Assembly: GCA_021203205.1 (NCBI GenBank) | Contig: JAJQBQ010000011.1 | Coordinates: 31,230 to 95,229 of the forward strand | Reading direction: 5' to 3' | Source: Lachnospiraceae bacterium | Lineage (GTDB): Bacteria; Bacillota; Clostridia; Lachnospirales; Lachnospiraceae | Length of the DNA stretch: 64,000 nt | Part shown: positions 43,206 through 51,778 of the stretch, one piece after another | Position numbering within the stretch: position 1 is the first letter of the stretch | Layout: each line of letters opens with the position of its first letter | Made by a program: the position numbers and the translations under genes | The notes under the pieces: generated by a model | Databases searched by the model: none | Told to the model about the DNA's origin: nothing | What the model saw: the letters and a program-made list of their open reading frames with translations, nothing else

Positions 43206-44548
43206 CTTCTCCCTCCTTTCCGGCTGTTATCCGTGTCGGACGCTCCGGCGGCTGTGCCGTCACTTTCTTCGCCGCCATAGTCGCCGAACGCGCTCTCTTT
43301 CCCGTCCGCGAAAATGTCCTCCGATCCGGACGCTCCGCCATATGTTCCGGTGCCGGACACATCCGTATCCCGGCTGTCACCGTCCGCCGCGGTATCGTAC
43401 GCATCATCGCCTTCCGCGCCGTCCGGATTATCACCGTCCACGGATTCCGCCGCACCGTCCGCGGCATCATCCACGGATTCGAAATCGTCATATGCGTCAA
43501 TATCGTCCTTCGCAGCTTTCCTGCGACCCTGCTTCTTCCTGCGGCGATCCCGCTCCTTCTGCTCCATCTCCTCCTCGATCTCGATCTCCATCTGATCGGT
43601 CAGCTGCAGGAAGACCTCCTCGAGGCTCGCCTTCTTCTGGCCCATCGCGAGGATCGGGCAGCCGGTCCGCGCCAGCACGCGGAAGATTTCATCGCGGATA
43701 TCGTGCGGATTCGTCTCGTCGCTCACCGCGCCAAAGCCCCTGTCGTCCAGCGTGATCGTCACATCCACGCCGTTGTCCTCCGCCGAAGGCTCAAACCGCT
43801 TGTCGCCCGGCAGATGCTCCAGTGCGTGCACCACCTGCGAATACTTGCCGCGCACCGTGTAGGTGAGCGTGTGGGAGCCGCTCATGCCCGCCACGAGGTT
43901 TTCCTTCTCGTCATCCGCCACGAGCCTGCCGTGGGAGATGATAATGATATGATCGCACACCTGGTTTACTTCCGTCAGAATGTGCGAACTCAAAATAACC
44001 GTGTGATCTTCCCCGAGCTTGCGGATCAGCTGCCGGATCTCGATCATCTGCTTCGGATCCAGGCCCACCGTAGGCTCATCCAAAATCACGACCTGAGGAT
44101 TTCCCAGAAGCGCCTGCGCGATGCCGACACGCTGTCTGTAACCTTTCGACAGGTTGCGGATCAGACGGCCGCTCACGCCCTCGATGCCCGTCTTCGCCAT
44201 GGCATCCTCAATCTGCGCCGACAGTTCCTTCTTTTTCACGCCCTTGGCCTGCCCGACAAACTTCAGGTATTCCGCCGGTGTCATGTCAAGATACAGCGGC
44301 GGCATCTCCGGCAGGTAGCCGATGAGCTTTTTCGCGGCAGCCGGTTCCTCGTAAATATCATGCCCGTCGATCGTGACCGAGCCCTCGGTCGCGGACAGGC
44401 ATCCGGTTATGATGTTCATCGTCGTCGATTTTCCCGCACCGTTCGGCCCGAGGAACCCGTAAATCTTCCCCGGTTCTACCTTAAAGTTCAGGTCAGATAC
44501 GGCTTCGATGTTTCCATATCTTTTTGTGAGATGTTTTACCTCAATCAC
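43202..44548 (-). CDS. ABC transporter ATP-binding protein with long acidic tail
   Basis: A 448-residue protein. The first ~300 residues are a complete ABC ATPase: Walker A FLGPNGAGKSTTMNI, signature LSKGYRQRVGIAQALL, Walker B VVILDEPTVGLDP, H-loop LSSHILTEV. The last ~130 residues are low complexity: a basic patch (RRRKKQGRRK) then Asp/Gly/Ala/Glu-rich sequence with no known domain, unusual for this family (normally ~310). The start is GTG after GGAGG. First gene of the export operon. The tail may be disordered and regulate or tether the ATPase, which is inference. Confidence 0.93.
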   Translation of the reverse strand: MIEVKHLTKRYGNIEAVSDLNFKVEPGKIYGFLGPNGAGKSTTMNIITGCLSATEGSVTIDGHDIYEEPAAAKKLIGYLPEMPPLYLDMTPAEYLKFVGQAKGVKKKELSAQIEDAMAKTGIEGVSGRLIRNLSKGYRQRVGIAQALLGNPQVVILDEPTVGLDPKQMIEIRQLIRKLGEDHTVILSSHILTEVNQVCDHIIIISHGRLVADDEKENLVAGMSGSHTLTYTVRGKYSQVVHALEHLPGDKRFEPSAEDNGVDVTITLDDRGFGAVSDETNPHDIRDEIFRVLARTGCPILAMGQKKASLEEVFLQLTDQMEIEIEEEMEQKERDRRRKKQGRRKAAKDDIDAYDDFESVDDAADGAAESVDGDNPDGAEGDDAYDTAADGDSRDTDVSGTGTYGGASGSEDIFADGKESAFGDYGGEESDGTAAGASDTDNSRKGGRR

Positions 44549-45112
44549 CTGGTCAATCCTCCATTCCTGCTTAAGAAAGTCTGTCAGACGGCCGCCATGA
44601 TTCGTGCTTTCGCGTGAAGCGTTTACACGCCCTCGTCATCGTCCCGGATTTGGAAGTCGGCATGATTCAAAGGCTCGTGCGAAGCTTCTGCTCTTCGCGC
44701 AGAAAAATGGCCGGATATTCGACGGACAGCTTTCAGTTTAAGGTGATGCCCGCATGGCAGGCAGCAAATACGGTCAGATGTCCGGCTTCGCCCGCCCGCA
44801 GGGAAAAGAAAAAAGACCTGCGAGACCATCTCAAGCGGAAACCGGACATTTAAACATATTGCGCATTTCCTGAATGCAACAACTTATTAAAGTTTATCGA
44901 AAAACGCTGAATATATTATGATTGAAATGTGAAAACTTGTGGGGTTGTTTCAGCTTTCTGTTGAGGTTGCACACATTGCACAAAATAACGCGCCGGATCA
45001 CGCATTGTCGTCCGGCGCGTGTATTTTTCGCCTCACATGAAACCCGATTTGTGCGGATATTTTCATGTTTTGCGCAATATTTCAGATTTCATGTGAGGAT
45101 TACTCTGTTATC
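44549..45112. other. Gap between ABC operon and SipW-type surface gene
   Basis: It contains a strong terminator (44988-45027) and an 11-bp perfect inverted repeat CTCACATGAAA (45032-45042) / TTTCATGTGAG (45087-45097). Bases 44580-44640 have a weak resemblance to the dispersed hairpin repeat. No gene seen. Confidence 0.5.
44988..45027. terminator. Terminator downstream of the SipW-type surface gene
   Basis: ACGCGCCGGA (44988-44997) pairs perfectly with TCCGGCGCGT (45011-45020). TATTTT follows on both strands, so it can act in either direction. Confidence 0.8.
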
Positions 45113-46720
45113 TTATTCGGCTGCCGCAAGGAGCTTTGATACCGTGGTCATCGTTGTTCCGGTATTTACGCTTTCCGGGATGGATGTTCCGTTGATGCTG
45201 ATCGCATCATCGTAACTTTCACCATTGTACGTCAGCACGGTCCATGCTGTTTTCGCGCCGGTCAGAGTTGTCTTATAATCTCCGGCGCCATTGTACTGTG
45301 CCGCATAAAGCTGCGGAGCCACATCCGTGTGGGAAGCAACCGTCAGGGTGACACCGTCCAATGTCACTGTTGTGTCATATTTGTAGGCATTCGAGGAACT
45401 GTTGCCAACCACGAGTGCCGCCACCGGCAATTCATTTCCGGATTTCCATCCGTAGGTCGTCAGGTATGTGGTATTCGTCGCCGCCTGAGTATCATCATCC
45501 AGGAATTTTCCGGTCGTCGTAATGACGGAGTTCGTCACCGTCGCCGTTCCGCCGCGCACGAACATGCCCTGGCGGTCGCCGGTGATCACGCTGTTCTCGA
45601 CTGTAACCGTGCTGGCTGTGTTGATGTAGACACCGGTGTTATCCCCACTGTCAGAACTTGTGGTAATCACCGAATCTATGATAGTGATGTCGACGCCATT
45701 GTTATCGTCGGAAGCCGCGTTTGTACCGACACCGTACACGGTAGCCGTGACCGTGGAACTGTCGATTGTCACGGATGTGGCATTTCCGTTCGGAAATACA
45801 CCGTAAGCATTGGCCGTCAGGGTCGTATCCGTCAGCGTAACCGAGCCGCCGTCGTATACATAGATAGCCGCGCCAGCCGCTTCGGAAGTAATGTCACCAT
45901 TTGTTATGGTAAGGGATTCTCCGTCGGCGATCGCCAGTTCACTTGTTATGGTAAGTTCATAGCCGTTCAGATTTATCTCGCTGTCGGCTCCAATGTAGCT
46001 GCTCAGCGTCGTTCCGGAAATCTCGGCGTTCTCTCCGAGGGTGATCACCGTGCCTTCCGACAACGCAGTAAGTACTTCCGTACTGGTTAACGCTGTCCCG
46101 GCAGTTGTCACAACAATCGTGTTATAGGCAGCCGCCGCGTCCGCGAAAGGCTCCTTCTGCGTAACCTTCGCGGAGAAGGAAAGCGTCAGGTCGGTCAAAA
46201 GTTCTCCGTAAGCATCATACATGTCCTCGTTTTCGAGATCCGCCGAATAGGACACGGTATTGTTCTTAAGCACCTGCAGTGTCACTGAGGTGTCGGCATC
46301 CATCGCGGACACTTCCTGATAATATACAAGGGATTCCGGAGTTGTCGTCAGGGCTGCAATATCATCCGCAGTTGCTTCGACCAGCTGACCGCTGTCATCC
46401 AGATACCCCAGCAGAATCCACCCGTCCGCAATCTCATACTCGACGAGCCCCTGCGTCTTGTCCGTTACCGTTACATAAACATAGGCGTCCACCGTCGCAG
46501 TGACTGTGACCTCCGGATCCTTTGTATCGGATGTGCCCGGGACGATCTCGTACTCATCTCCCGAGTCCTCATCAATATCTACATCTACAAAGTTGACATT
46601 GAACGTGTTCACCACAGGTTCTTCTGTCTCGTCCGTCAGATATGCGAACGTTCCGCCGAGCAGCATTACCGCTGCAAGGGCGACCGCTGTTGCCGATGCT
46701 GCCACATTACGTTTCTTCAT
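45113..46720 (-). CDS. Secreted protein with SipW-type signal and beta-helix domain
   Basis: 535 residues. The start (MKKRNVAASATAVALAAVML, LGGTFAYLTDETEEPVVNTF) is a SipW-dependent-type signal of the TasA/camelysin group. Residues ~40-195 look like a TasA/CalY-like beta domain (VTVTDKTQGLVEYE, YYQEVSAMDADTS). From ~215 on, short repeats (SVTLTDTTLTANAYGV, SVTIDSSTVTATVYGV, STVTVENSVITGDRQG) form a right-handed beta-helix, as in adhesins and polysaccharide-acting proteins. No sortase motif is seen. AAAGGAG lies six bases before the ATG. Likely a biofilm or surface fibre component. No sipW is in the window. Confidence 0.82.
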   Translation of the reverse strand: MKKRNVAASATAVALAAVMLLGGTFAYLTDETEEPVVNTFNVNFVDVDIDEDSGDEYEIVPGTSDTKDPEVTVTATVDAYVYVTVTDKTQGLVEYEIADGWILLGYLDDSGQLVEATADDIAALTTTPESLVYYQEVSAMDADTSVTLQVLKNNTVSYSADLENEDMYDAYGELLTDLTLSFSAKVTQKEPFADAAAAYNTIVVTTAGTALTSTEVLTALSEGTVITLGENAEISGTTLSSYIGADSEINLNGYELTITSELAIADGESLTITNGDITSEAAGAAIYVYDGGSVTLTDTTLTANAYGVFPNGNATSVTIDSSTVTATVYGVGTNAASDDNNGVDITIIDSVITTSSDSGDNTGVYINTASTVTVENSVITGDRQGMFVRGGTATVTNSVITTTGKFLDDDTQAATNTTYLTTYGWKSGNELPVAALVVGNSSSNAYKYDTTVTLDGVTLTVASHTDVAPQLYAAQYNGAGDYKTTLTGAKTAWTVLTYNGESYDDAISINGTSIPESVNTGTTMTTVSKLLAAAE

Positions 46721-46815
46721 GTTTTGTCTCCTTTCACAAGGTAATAGTTTCCGCGGATTGACTTAAAAATCTGACGAATATGTCAAAGGCTGTTACCGGT
46801 TAGTTCCGCACTTCG

Positions 46816-46840
46816 GAAGTTCATGCGAAACATGAACTTC
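46816..46840. repeat. Perfect hairpin between the two SipW-type genes
   Basis: GAAGTTCATG-CGAAA-CATGAACTTC, a perfect 10-bp stem in the 144-bp spacer. No U-run follows on either strand, so it is more likely an mRNA processing or stability element. Confidence 0.7.
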
Positions 46841-46864
46841 TGTTCCCTTAAGTCCTGTCAAACC

Positions 46865-47596
46865 TTATTTGTCAATCCGTATTTTCTCTGTTTTCGGTGT
46901 CAATCTGTCTTGTCTGTTTTCCCGATCTCTTGCCCGCAGCAGCAGGATTGCGGCAAGACTCACAAGTGCTGCCATCAGGTAAAATGCCATATGCGACTCA
47001 TCTCCTGTCGGTTCCGCCTCATCCTGATTTCGCCGCTCAGAGGTCGTGATGACATCCCCCGTCGGTTCTTCCGCTTCGCCGGACGTGGACGATTCCTCCG
47101 TCTGCTTTGCGGTTGTTTCCTCCGTGCTTCCTGTCCCGGTCGGAGATTCTGTTGAAGTATCCGCCCCGGTCGACGGCTCTGTCTCCGCAGGTGTCTCTGT
47201 CTCCGTCGGCGCCTCCGTTTCCGCAGGTGTCTCCGTCTCGGTCGGGGTTTCCGTCTCGGTCGGAGTTTCGATTTCCGTCGGTGTCTCCGTCTCGGTCGGA
47301 GTTTCGGTTTCCGTCGGGGTCTCCGTCTCCGTCGGGGTCTCCGTCTCCGTCGGGGTTTCTGGCTCGGTCGGGGTTTCCGTTTCCGCCGGCGTCTCCGTCT
47401 CGGTAGTCTCCTCCGCATCCGTCGGCGTTTCCGTTTCCTGTTCCGATGTCTCCCATACAAAGTGATTTACTATGGTGTCGCTTTCCGCAGACAGCCACGC
47501 AAGTGTCGGGCGGATGGTCGTTGTCAGGAGCAGAGCCACCATCAGACAAATCAGCCGAATTTTCCGATTGTTCTTTCGTCTCCGTGTTTTTTTCAT
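46865..47596 (-). CDS. SipW-type small surface protein with PTETETP stalk and TGD-type anchor
   Basis: About 243 residues. A basic start and hydrophobic segment lead to RPTLAWLSAESDTIVNHF, the SipW-type signal pattern. Then about 20 PTETET-like units form an extended stalk (about residues 60-150). The C-terminus reads AEPTGDESHMAFYLMAALV... ending ARDRENRQ, which looks like a non-LPXTG sortase signal (PTGDES) plus helix and positive tail. The upstream gene start is uncertain: a further 17 codons precede the ATG used. First gene of a pair with the beta-helix protein. Confidence 0.75.
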   Translation of the reverse strand: MKKTRRRKNNRKIRLICLMVALLLTTTIRPTLAWLSAESDTIVNHFVWETSEQETETPTDAEETTETETPAETETPTEPETPTETETPTETETPTETETPTETETPTEIETPTETETPTETETPAETEAPTETETPAETEPSTGADTSTESPTGTGSTEETTAKQTEESSTSGEAEEPTGDVITTSERRNQDEAEPTGDESHMAFYLMAALVSLAAILLLRARDRENRQDRLTPKTEKIRIDK

Positions 47597-47967
47597 TCTG
47601 ATTCCCACCGCCTCCTGTTCCGCAGATTCAGAAAAATTCTGATCCATCCTCTCCTGCGCTTCCCCTTAGTAACCGGCGCTGCAGCCTCGGGCTTTCAGCC
47701 TGCAGTTTGAAAGAAATTTCCTTTCCCGGCATATCACTCCAGTAATACTTTCGTTTCTTTCCGCTGTCGTCTCGGAAAAATCCATTTCGTTTCGTTTGTT
47801 ACGTCGGGGATCGTGCCTGTTCACCGTCATATTGACGGCCTTTTCACTCATGATGGTTCACGTTCTTTTTCATCATGATGATTTTGCGTTCTCTTCAACA
47901 ATAACGCTTTATGATGAACCTGGTAATAAACTCCCGGAGAATAAAAGCAGATCAAATATTCAGGTAA

Positions 47968-48050
47968 TGAATATTACGGCGTGGGGGACCCCGGTTCCGG
48001 AAAATTGGAAACCGCCAGTCCGCTGCCAGGAAACCGCGAATTCGGAATGA
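47968..48050 (+). repeat. Left arm of ~85-bp inverted repeat around the recombinase
   Basis: It reads TATTACGGCGTGGGGGACCC, later CAGTCCGCTGCCAGGAAACC and CGGAA. It matches the reverse complement of 49872-49958 at roughly three quarters of positions with a few single-base gaps. Confidence 0.85.
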
Positions 48051-48506
48051 CGGAAACCGCCCTTCCGATTTTCCGGCTTATTCACCCGACCGCTTGACAG
48101 GATTTGATAATAAATTCAAAAACTGCCATGCCAATCTCACGCGCTTTTGATTCTCTCCTGATTCTCTCCTTGCCATATCGGCCGGCATCGCCCCCTCTCT
48201 GATGGACAGATGAAGAATTCTGTCCGGTTTTCCGGTATGACAGTCTGGACTTTCTCGTATAAAAGAATTGTTTATAAATATAGGCTTTCAGTTGCTTGGA
48301 TGTTAAATGAATGGATTTTTCATATTCGATGGCTGGACGTTAGATAATTATGCACTGAATGCCCATGCATTTAGCAACCAGATGGCATATGGATTAATAT
48401 TATAAAAAATAATATATATGAGAGCAGGATCGTTCTCCATGTTTTAACAGGACGGTCTCTCCTTTATGTGCCATGAATTTGCATTTCTTTGAGATTATGC
48501 CCCCTA

Positions 48507-48622
48507 GGCTGTCCGAAAACTCGCCTTTCAACTCCTTCGGACACAACATGTTGCGTTTCGTGTTCTTCCGAGACACCACCTGTTGTGAAAACGGGGAGAC
48601 TGTTTTTAATTTTCGGACAGTC
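48507..48622. mobile_element. MITE-like 116-bp element
   Basis: Terminal inverted repeats GGCTGTCCGAAAA (48507-48519) and TTTTCGGACAGTC (48610-48622). TGCCCC occurs just outside both ends (48498 and 48623), a possible target duplication. No transposase inside; a mobilising element must lie elsewhere. Confidence 0.6.
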
Positions 48623-48868
48623 TGCCCCGAAAAGTACAGGTAACCCTGAAATCAAATCTGGATAAAATTGAAAAAAGATATGAATCCGAATACAGAAATG
48701 TAAAAAAAGATTTTGATATAAGCGAAAAAATGATTTATGATCTTGATAAAAAGCGAAAAAAATGATTGTCTTTGCAAAAAAGATATGGTAGTATGTGGAT
48801 TATACATATAGATACAGCTTTCAGTTGTCGTTTCAAAACCGGACAGAATTCTTCTTCTGTCTCTTCTT

Positions 48869-49705
48869 TTACGAAACAAGCTGCAGACTTTCGAGCGTTT
48901 TCACGTGTTCTGCCCCTGTGGATATCAAATAGATTCGCGTAGTCTCCACGCTGCTGTGTCCCAGCACATCGGCAAGCTTCACGACATCGCACGTTGCGTT
49001 GTAAAAGCACCGGGCGAACAGATGGCGCAGGTTATGCGGGTAAACCTTCGTCGGCTCAACACGGGCGGCCTCACAAAGTGCTTTCATCTCCGCCCAGATC
49101 TGCTTTCTGGAGAGCGAGGTACCGTTTCTTGTGATAAAAATCTCCCCGGAAGCGATTTTCTGCTTTGAGGCGTATTCTTTCAGTTTCCTGCACAGTTTCG
49201 CCGGAATCAGAATCGTACGGATTTTCCCTTTCAGCGATATCTCTGTTTTCCCGGCCTTTGCCGCAGCCACCGTGATGTATTTCAGCTCGCTTACGCGGAT
49301 GCCCGTAGCGCAGATGGTCTCCATGACCAGCATCAGCCGCTGTTTTCCCAGCCGTTTTGCGGTTTGAACCAGACGGTCAAACTCATGCCTGGTCAGTTCT
49401 CTTTCATCCGGGCGAAAAAGCCGTCGTTGAATTTTCAACATCTTTACCCGGTATTCCGCCATATCTTCCATGTCCAGCCACAGGTTGATCGCGGTAAGTA
49501 CGCCGTTCACCGTCCGCGCTGTGCAGGTTTCCCTCAGATATTCGCGGTATTCCATCAACAGTTCCTTGCTGATCTCCCTCTCCGCAAGCCACTCCATCAG
49601 CCGCCGCAAAGCAGTGGTATATTTTATGACCGTCGCCTCCGCGCGGTCATTCAGACGAAGTTTCTGTTCAAAAGCTGCGATGTCATTTTCTGTAATCTGT
49701 TTCAT
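48869..49705 (-). CDS. Tyrosine-type site-specific recombinase
   Basis: A 278-residue recombinase of the phage-integrase family. The N-terminal SAM-like core-binding domain covers residues ~1-90. The catalytic residues are all present: Arg137 (TGIRVSEL), Lys near 161 (LKGKIRTI), His224 and Arg227 (HNLRHLF), His250 (LGHSS) and Tyr259 (TTRIYL). AGGAGG precedes the ATG. No phage or conjugation genes are around it, and it is bracketed by imperfect inverted repeats at 47968 and 49872, so a local invertase or a small integrative element is likely. Confidence 0.93.
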   Translation of the reverse strand: MKQITENDIAAFEQKLRLNDRAEATVIKYTTALRRLMEWLAEREISKELLMEYREYLRETCTARTVNGVLTAINLWLDMEDMAEYRVKMLKIQRRLFRPDERELTRHEFDRLVQTAKRLGKQRLMLVMETICATGIRVSELKYITVAAAKAGKTEISLKGKIRTILIPAKLCRKLKEYASKQKIASGEIFITRNGTSLSRKQIWAEMKALCEAARVEPTKVYPHNLRHLFARCFYNATCDVVKLADVLGHSSVETTRIYLISTGAEHVKTLESLQLVS

Positions 49706-49871
49706 ATCTTCCTCCTGTTATCCGAATATGGTATATTTACCTGAATATTCCGGGCCATTTTACACTATGGCAGAATTCTGCACAGCAGCATTGCTCGTTT
49801 TTCGGCCACCATTATAGCATGTTTTTTTTCGAGTGTCTCTGTCAATTTTTGCCACGCAGATTTTTCCGAAG

Positions 49872-49958
49872 ACTTTGTTCCGGCCTCGCAGTTTCCTGCC
49901 AACGGACTGACGTGTTTCCGAAATCCCGGAGCAGGGGTTCCCCCATATCGTAATAATC
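49872..49958 (-). repeat. Right arm of ~85-bp inverted repeat around the recombinase
   Basis: On the minus strand it reads TATTACGATATGGGGGAACC, later CAGTCCGTTGGCAGGAAACT and CGGAA, matching the left arm at 47968-48050. Confidence 0.85.
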
Positions 49959-49977
49959 ACTCGTTCAGAGAAATACA

Positions 49978-50022
49978 AGAAAGAGCGCTGCTTTACGTTT
50001 CCGTAACAACAGCGCTCTTTCT
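49978..50022. terminator. Bidirectional terminator hairpin
   Basis: AGAAAGAGCGCTG (49978-49990) pairs perfectly over 13 bp with CAGCGCTCTTTCT (50010-50022); a smaller TTACG/CGTAA hairpin sits in the loop. Confidence 0.8.
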
Positions 50023-50184
50023 GTGTGAATCCTCTTTATTTTATTTATTTGTTCATATTCTGCTTCCAAAAGCCTGCCTTGGATCCGCATTATAATCGTT
50101 GTCGTTAGATTGTCACCCGTTGTTCAGCAAGATGTCATCATGCATAGCCTCAGCGGCCTGTCTTCTTCCGGCGCAACCCAAATG

Positions 50185-50550
50185 TTACCTGTCCCGAGTT
50201 GCAAGCTGCCTTTCCAGCTCGGCAATTCTCGCCTGATCTTTTTCTCTTCCTTCCTGTAGTTCCTTAATCGTATTCTTCTGTTCCTCGATCTGCTCCTGCT
50301 GCTCCTCAATCATGTACAGCGTCGTATTCTTATCCATCTCCTGCAATGCTTCCGTGTAATACCCCATAATGTCCTCCAGATTCTCGCAGAGCTTATACAC
50401 TTCACTGTAAAGTTCCCGGAAATAGGGATACTTCTGAATCAGCTTCTCTATGATCTCCGGTTCGTCCTCGCACAGGAAGGTAAGCCATGCGTCAAATTCA
50501 TTTCCTATGCCTTTATTTTGCAGAATTGCCCGGAAATTGTCAAGCGGAAG
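50185..50550 (-). pseudogene. 3'-fragment duplicate of the Rpn-like nuclease gene
   Basis: The frame repeats the C-terminal third of the gene at 50681-51778: PLDNFRAILQNKGIGNEFD, YPYFRELYSEVYKL, MDKNTTLYMIEEQQEQIEEQ, then a shorter coiled-coil end (ATRDR). DNA identity with 50910-51141 is almost complete. No family-like start; similarity stops abruptly at about 50545. Partial tandem duplication, probably non-functional. Confidence 0.85.
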
Positions 50551-50680
50551 TATGCAACGAAGACTCTGCATGAAAGCCCAACACAATCTCGTCTTTCATA
50601 TAGAGTCCACAATGCAGTAACTCCTTCTTCACAATCGAATATCTGCAAATATCCATACTTCGGAATTTTTTACCAGAGTT

Positions 50681-51778
50681 CTATTTGCCCAGAGCTGCAA
50701 GCTGTTTTTCCAGCTCGGCAATTCTAGCATCCTTCTGGCCAAGTTCGGCATCTTTACGAACCAATTCCGCCTTGAACTCTAGCTGGTCTTTTTCTCTTCC
50801 CACCTGTAATTCTTTAATCGTACTCTCCTGCTTCTCGTTCTGTTTTATTTCTTTCTCAATCTGATCCTGTAGCTCCTCAATTCGCTCCTGCTGCTCCTCA
50901 ATCATGTACAATGTCGTATTCTTATCCATCTCCTGCAATGCTTCCGTGTAATACCCCATAATGTCCTCCAGATTCTCGCAGAGCTTATACACTTCACTGT
51001 AAAGTTCCCGGAAATAGGGATACTTCTGAATCAGCTTCTCTATGATCTCCGGTTCGTCCTCGCACAGGAAGGTAAGCCATGCGTCAAATTCATTTCCTAT
51101 GCCTTTATTTTGCAGAATTGCCCGGAAATTGTCAAGCGGAATATAGATAAATTCCTGCGGCATGTGAATCTTCAGATCCGTGTCAAAAGTGACGCGGCCG
51201 CGGTGGATGTAGTGATCCGGCATGTCTTTCAGTTCCTGCGGACTCTTCTCGAACAAAACTATGGTGTATACATCCTTTATCTGCATATAGGAAAATTTCT
51301 TATTCGCAGCCTGCAAGCCTGTTTTCACGCGCTGATACTGCCGCAGAAGCAGATCCGCAGAATAACAGCTGGTTCTCTGCCCTGGAAATGCATAGCCAAT
51401 CTTCTGCATCTCCACATTCGCGATGCTCCCGTCTTCCAGTTCCACCACGATGTCCATGATCAGAAGCGAGGATTCCGCCGTCATACGGCTTTCGTTCGGT
51501 AATACCTGGACTATTTTTACTTTCTTCTTGAGTACCGCAGACAGGAATCTCTCCAGCCGTTCCGGATTTTCCGTGGGGTTCATGATCTTCTTAAAGAACG
51601 CGTCATACAGGATCTTACAGCCTTTCACCCCGGTGCAAAAGTTCAGGAACTCGTTCTGTTGCTCCTTCTCCCAGCTTTTAAAAATGGTGTCCAGACGCGG
51701 ATCTCCTCCGATTTCCGTCAGAATTTCCGCTTTGGTGCGCAGCACCGGAAAATACTGTTTCAGGTTTGATTTTTTCAT
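50681..51778 (-). CDS. Rpn family recombination-promoting nuclease / PD-(D/E)XK transposase-like protein
   Basis: A 365-residue protein of the PF12784 type: FKKIMNPTENPERLERFLSAVL, LLIMDIVVELEDGSIANVEMQ (Asp and Glu of the PD-(D/E)XK core), SADLLLRQYQR, KDVYTIVLFEKSP and PLDNFRAILQ. The C-terminal ~100 residues are coiled coil with Gln/Glu/Lys repeats. Rpn proteins are implicated in DNA breakage, recombination and phage defence in enterobacteria; the Clostridial role is unknown. The ATG follows GAGGAGCAATTGT. Confidence 0.88.
   Translation of the reverse strand: MKKSNLKQYFPVLRTKAEILTEIGGDPRLDTIFKSWEKEQQNEFLNFCTGVKGCKILYDAFFKKIMNPTENPERLERFLSAVLKKKVKIVQVLPNESRMTAESSLLIMDIVVELEDGSIANVEMQKIGYAFPGQRTSCYSADLLLRQYQRVKTGLQAANKKFSYMQIKDVYTIVLFEKSPQELKDMPDHYIHRGRVTFDTDLKIHMPQEFIYIPLDNFRAILQNKGIGNEFDAWLTFLCEDEPEIIEKLIQKYPYFRELYSEVYKLCENLEDIMGYYTEALQEMDKNTTLYMIEEQQERIEELQDQIEKEIKQNEKQESTIKELQVGREKDQLEFKAELVRKDAELGQKDARIAELEKQLAALGK

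Larger units (their letters stand above)
47648..48868. other. 1.2-kb region between surface gene and recombinase
   Basis: It contains the left arm of a long inverted repeat (47968-48050), a nearby hairpin CCGGAAAATTGGAA/TTCCGATTTTCCGG (47996-48077), AT-rich DNA (48080-48460) and a MITE-like element (48507-48622). Plus-strand 47796-48050 and minus-strand 48464-48655 and 48652-48879 are open but not gene-like. Confidence 0.5.
49706..50184. other. Gap upstream of the recombinase
   Basis: It holds the right inverted-repeat arm (49872-49958) and a strong bidirectional terminator (49978-50022); no gene-like frame. Confidence 0.5.

Noticed and set aside
44580-44760. Possible sixth copy of the hairpin repeat
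   Set aside because: Only short matches such as GCTTTCGCGTGAAGCG and a GAAAAATGGCC segment; the ends and hairpin order could not be aligned.
46975-47465. Long frames on both strands within the PTETETP stalk
   Set aside because: Low-complexity repeats keep all frames open; only the frame with signal peptide and anchor is a gene.
47796-48050. 84-codon plus-strand frame
   Set aside because: It runs into the inverted-repeat arm and has no ribosome-binding site or recognisable domain.
48652-48879. 75-codon minus-strand frame after the recombinase
   Set aside because: Phe/Ile-rich translation of AT-rich DNA without a ribosome-binding site.
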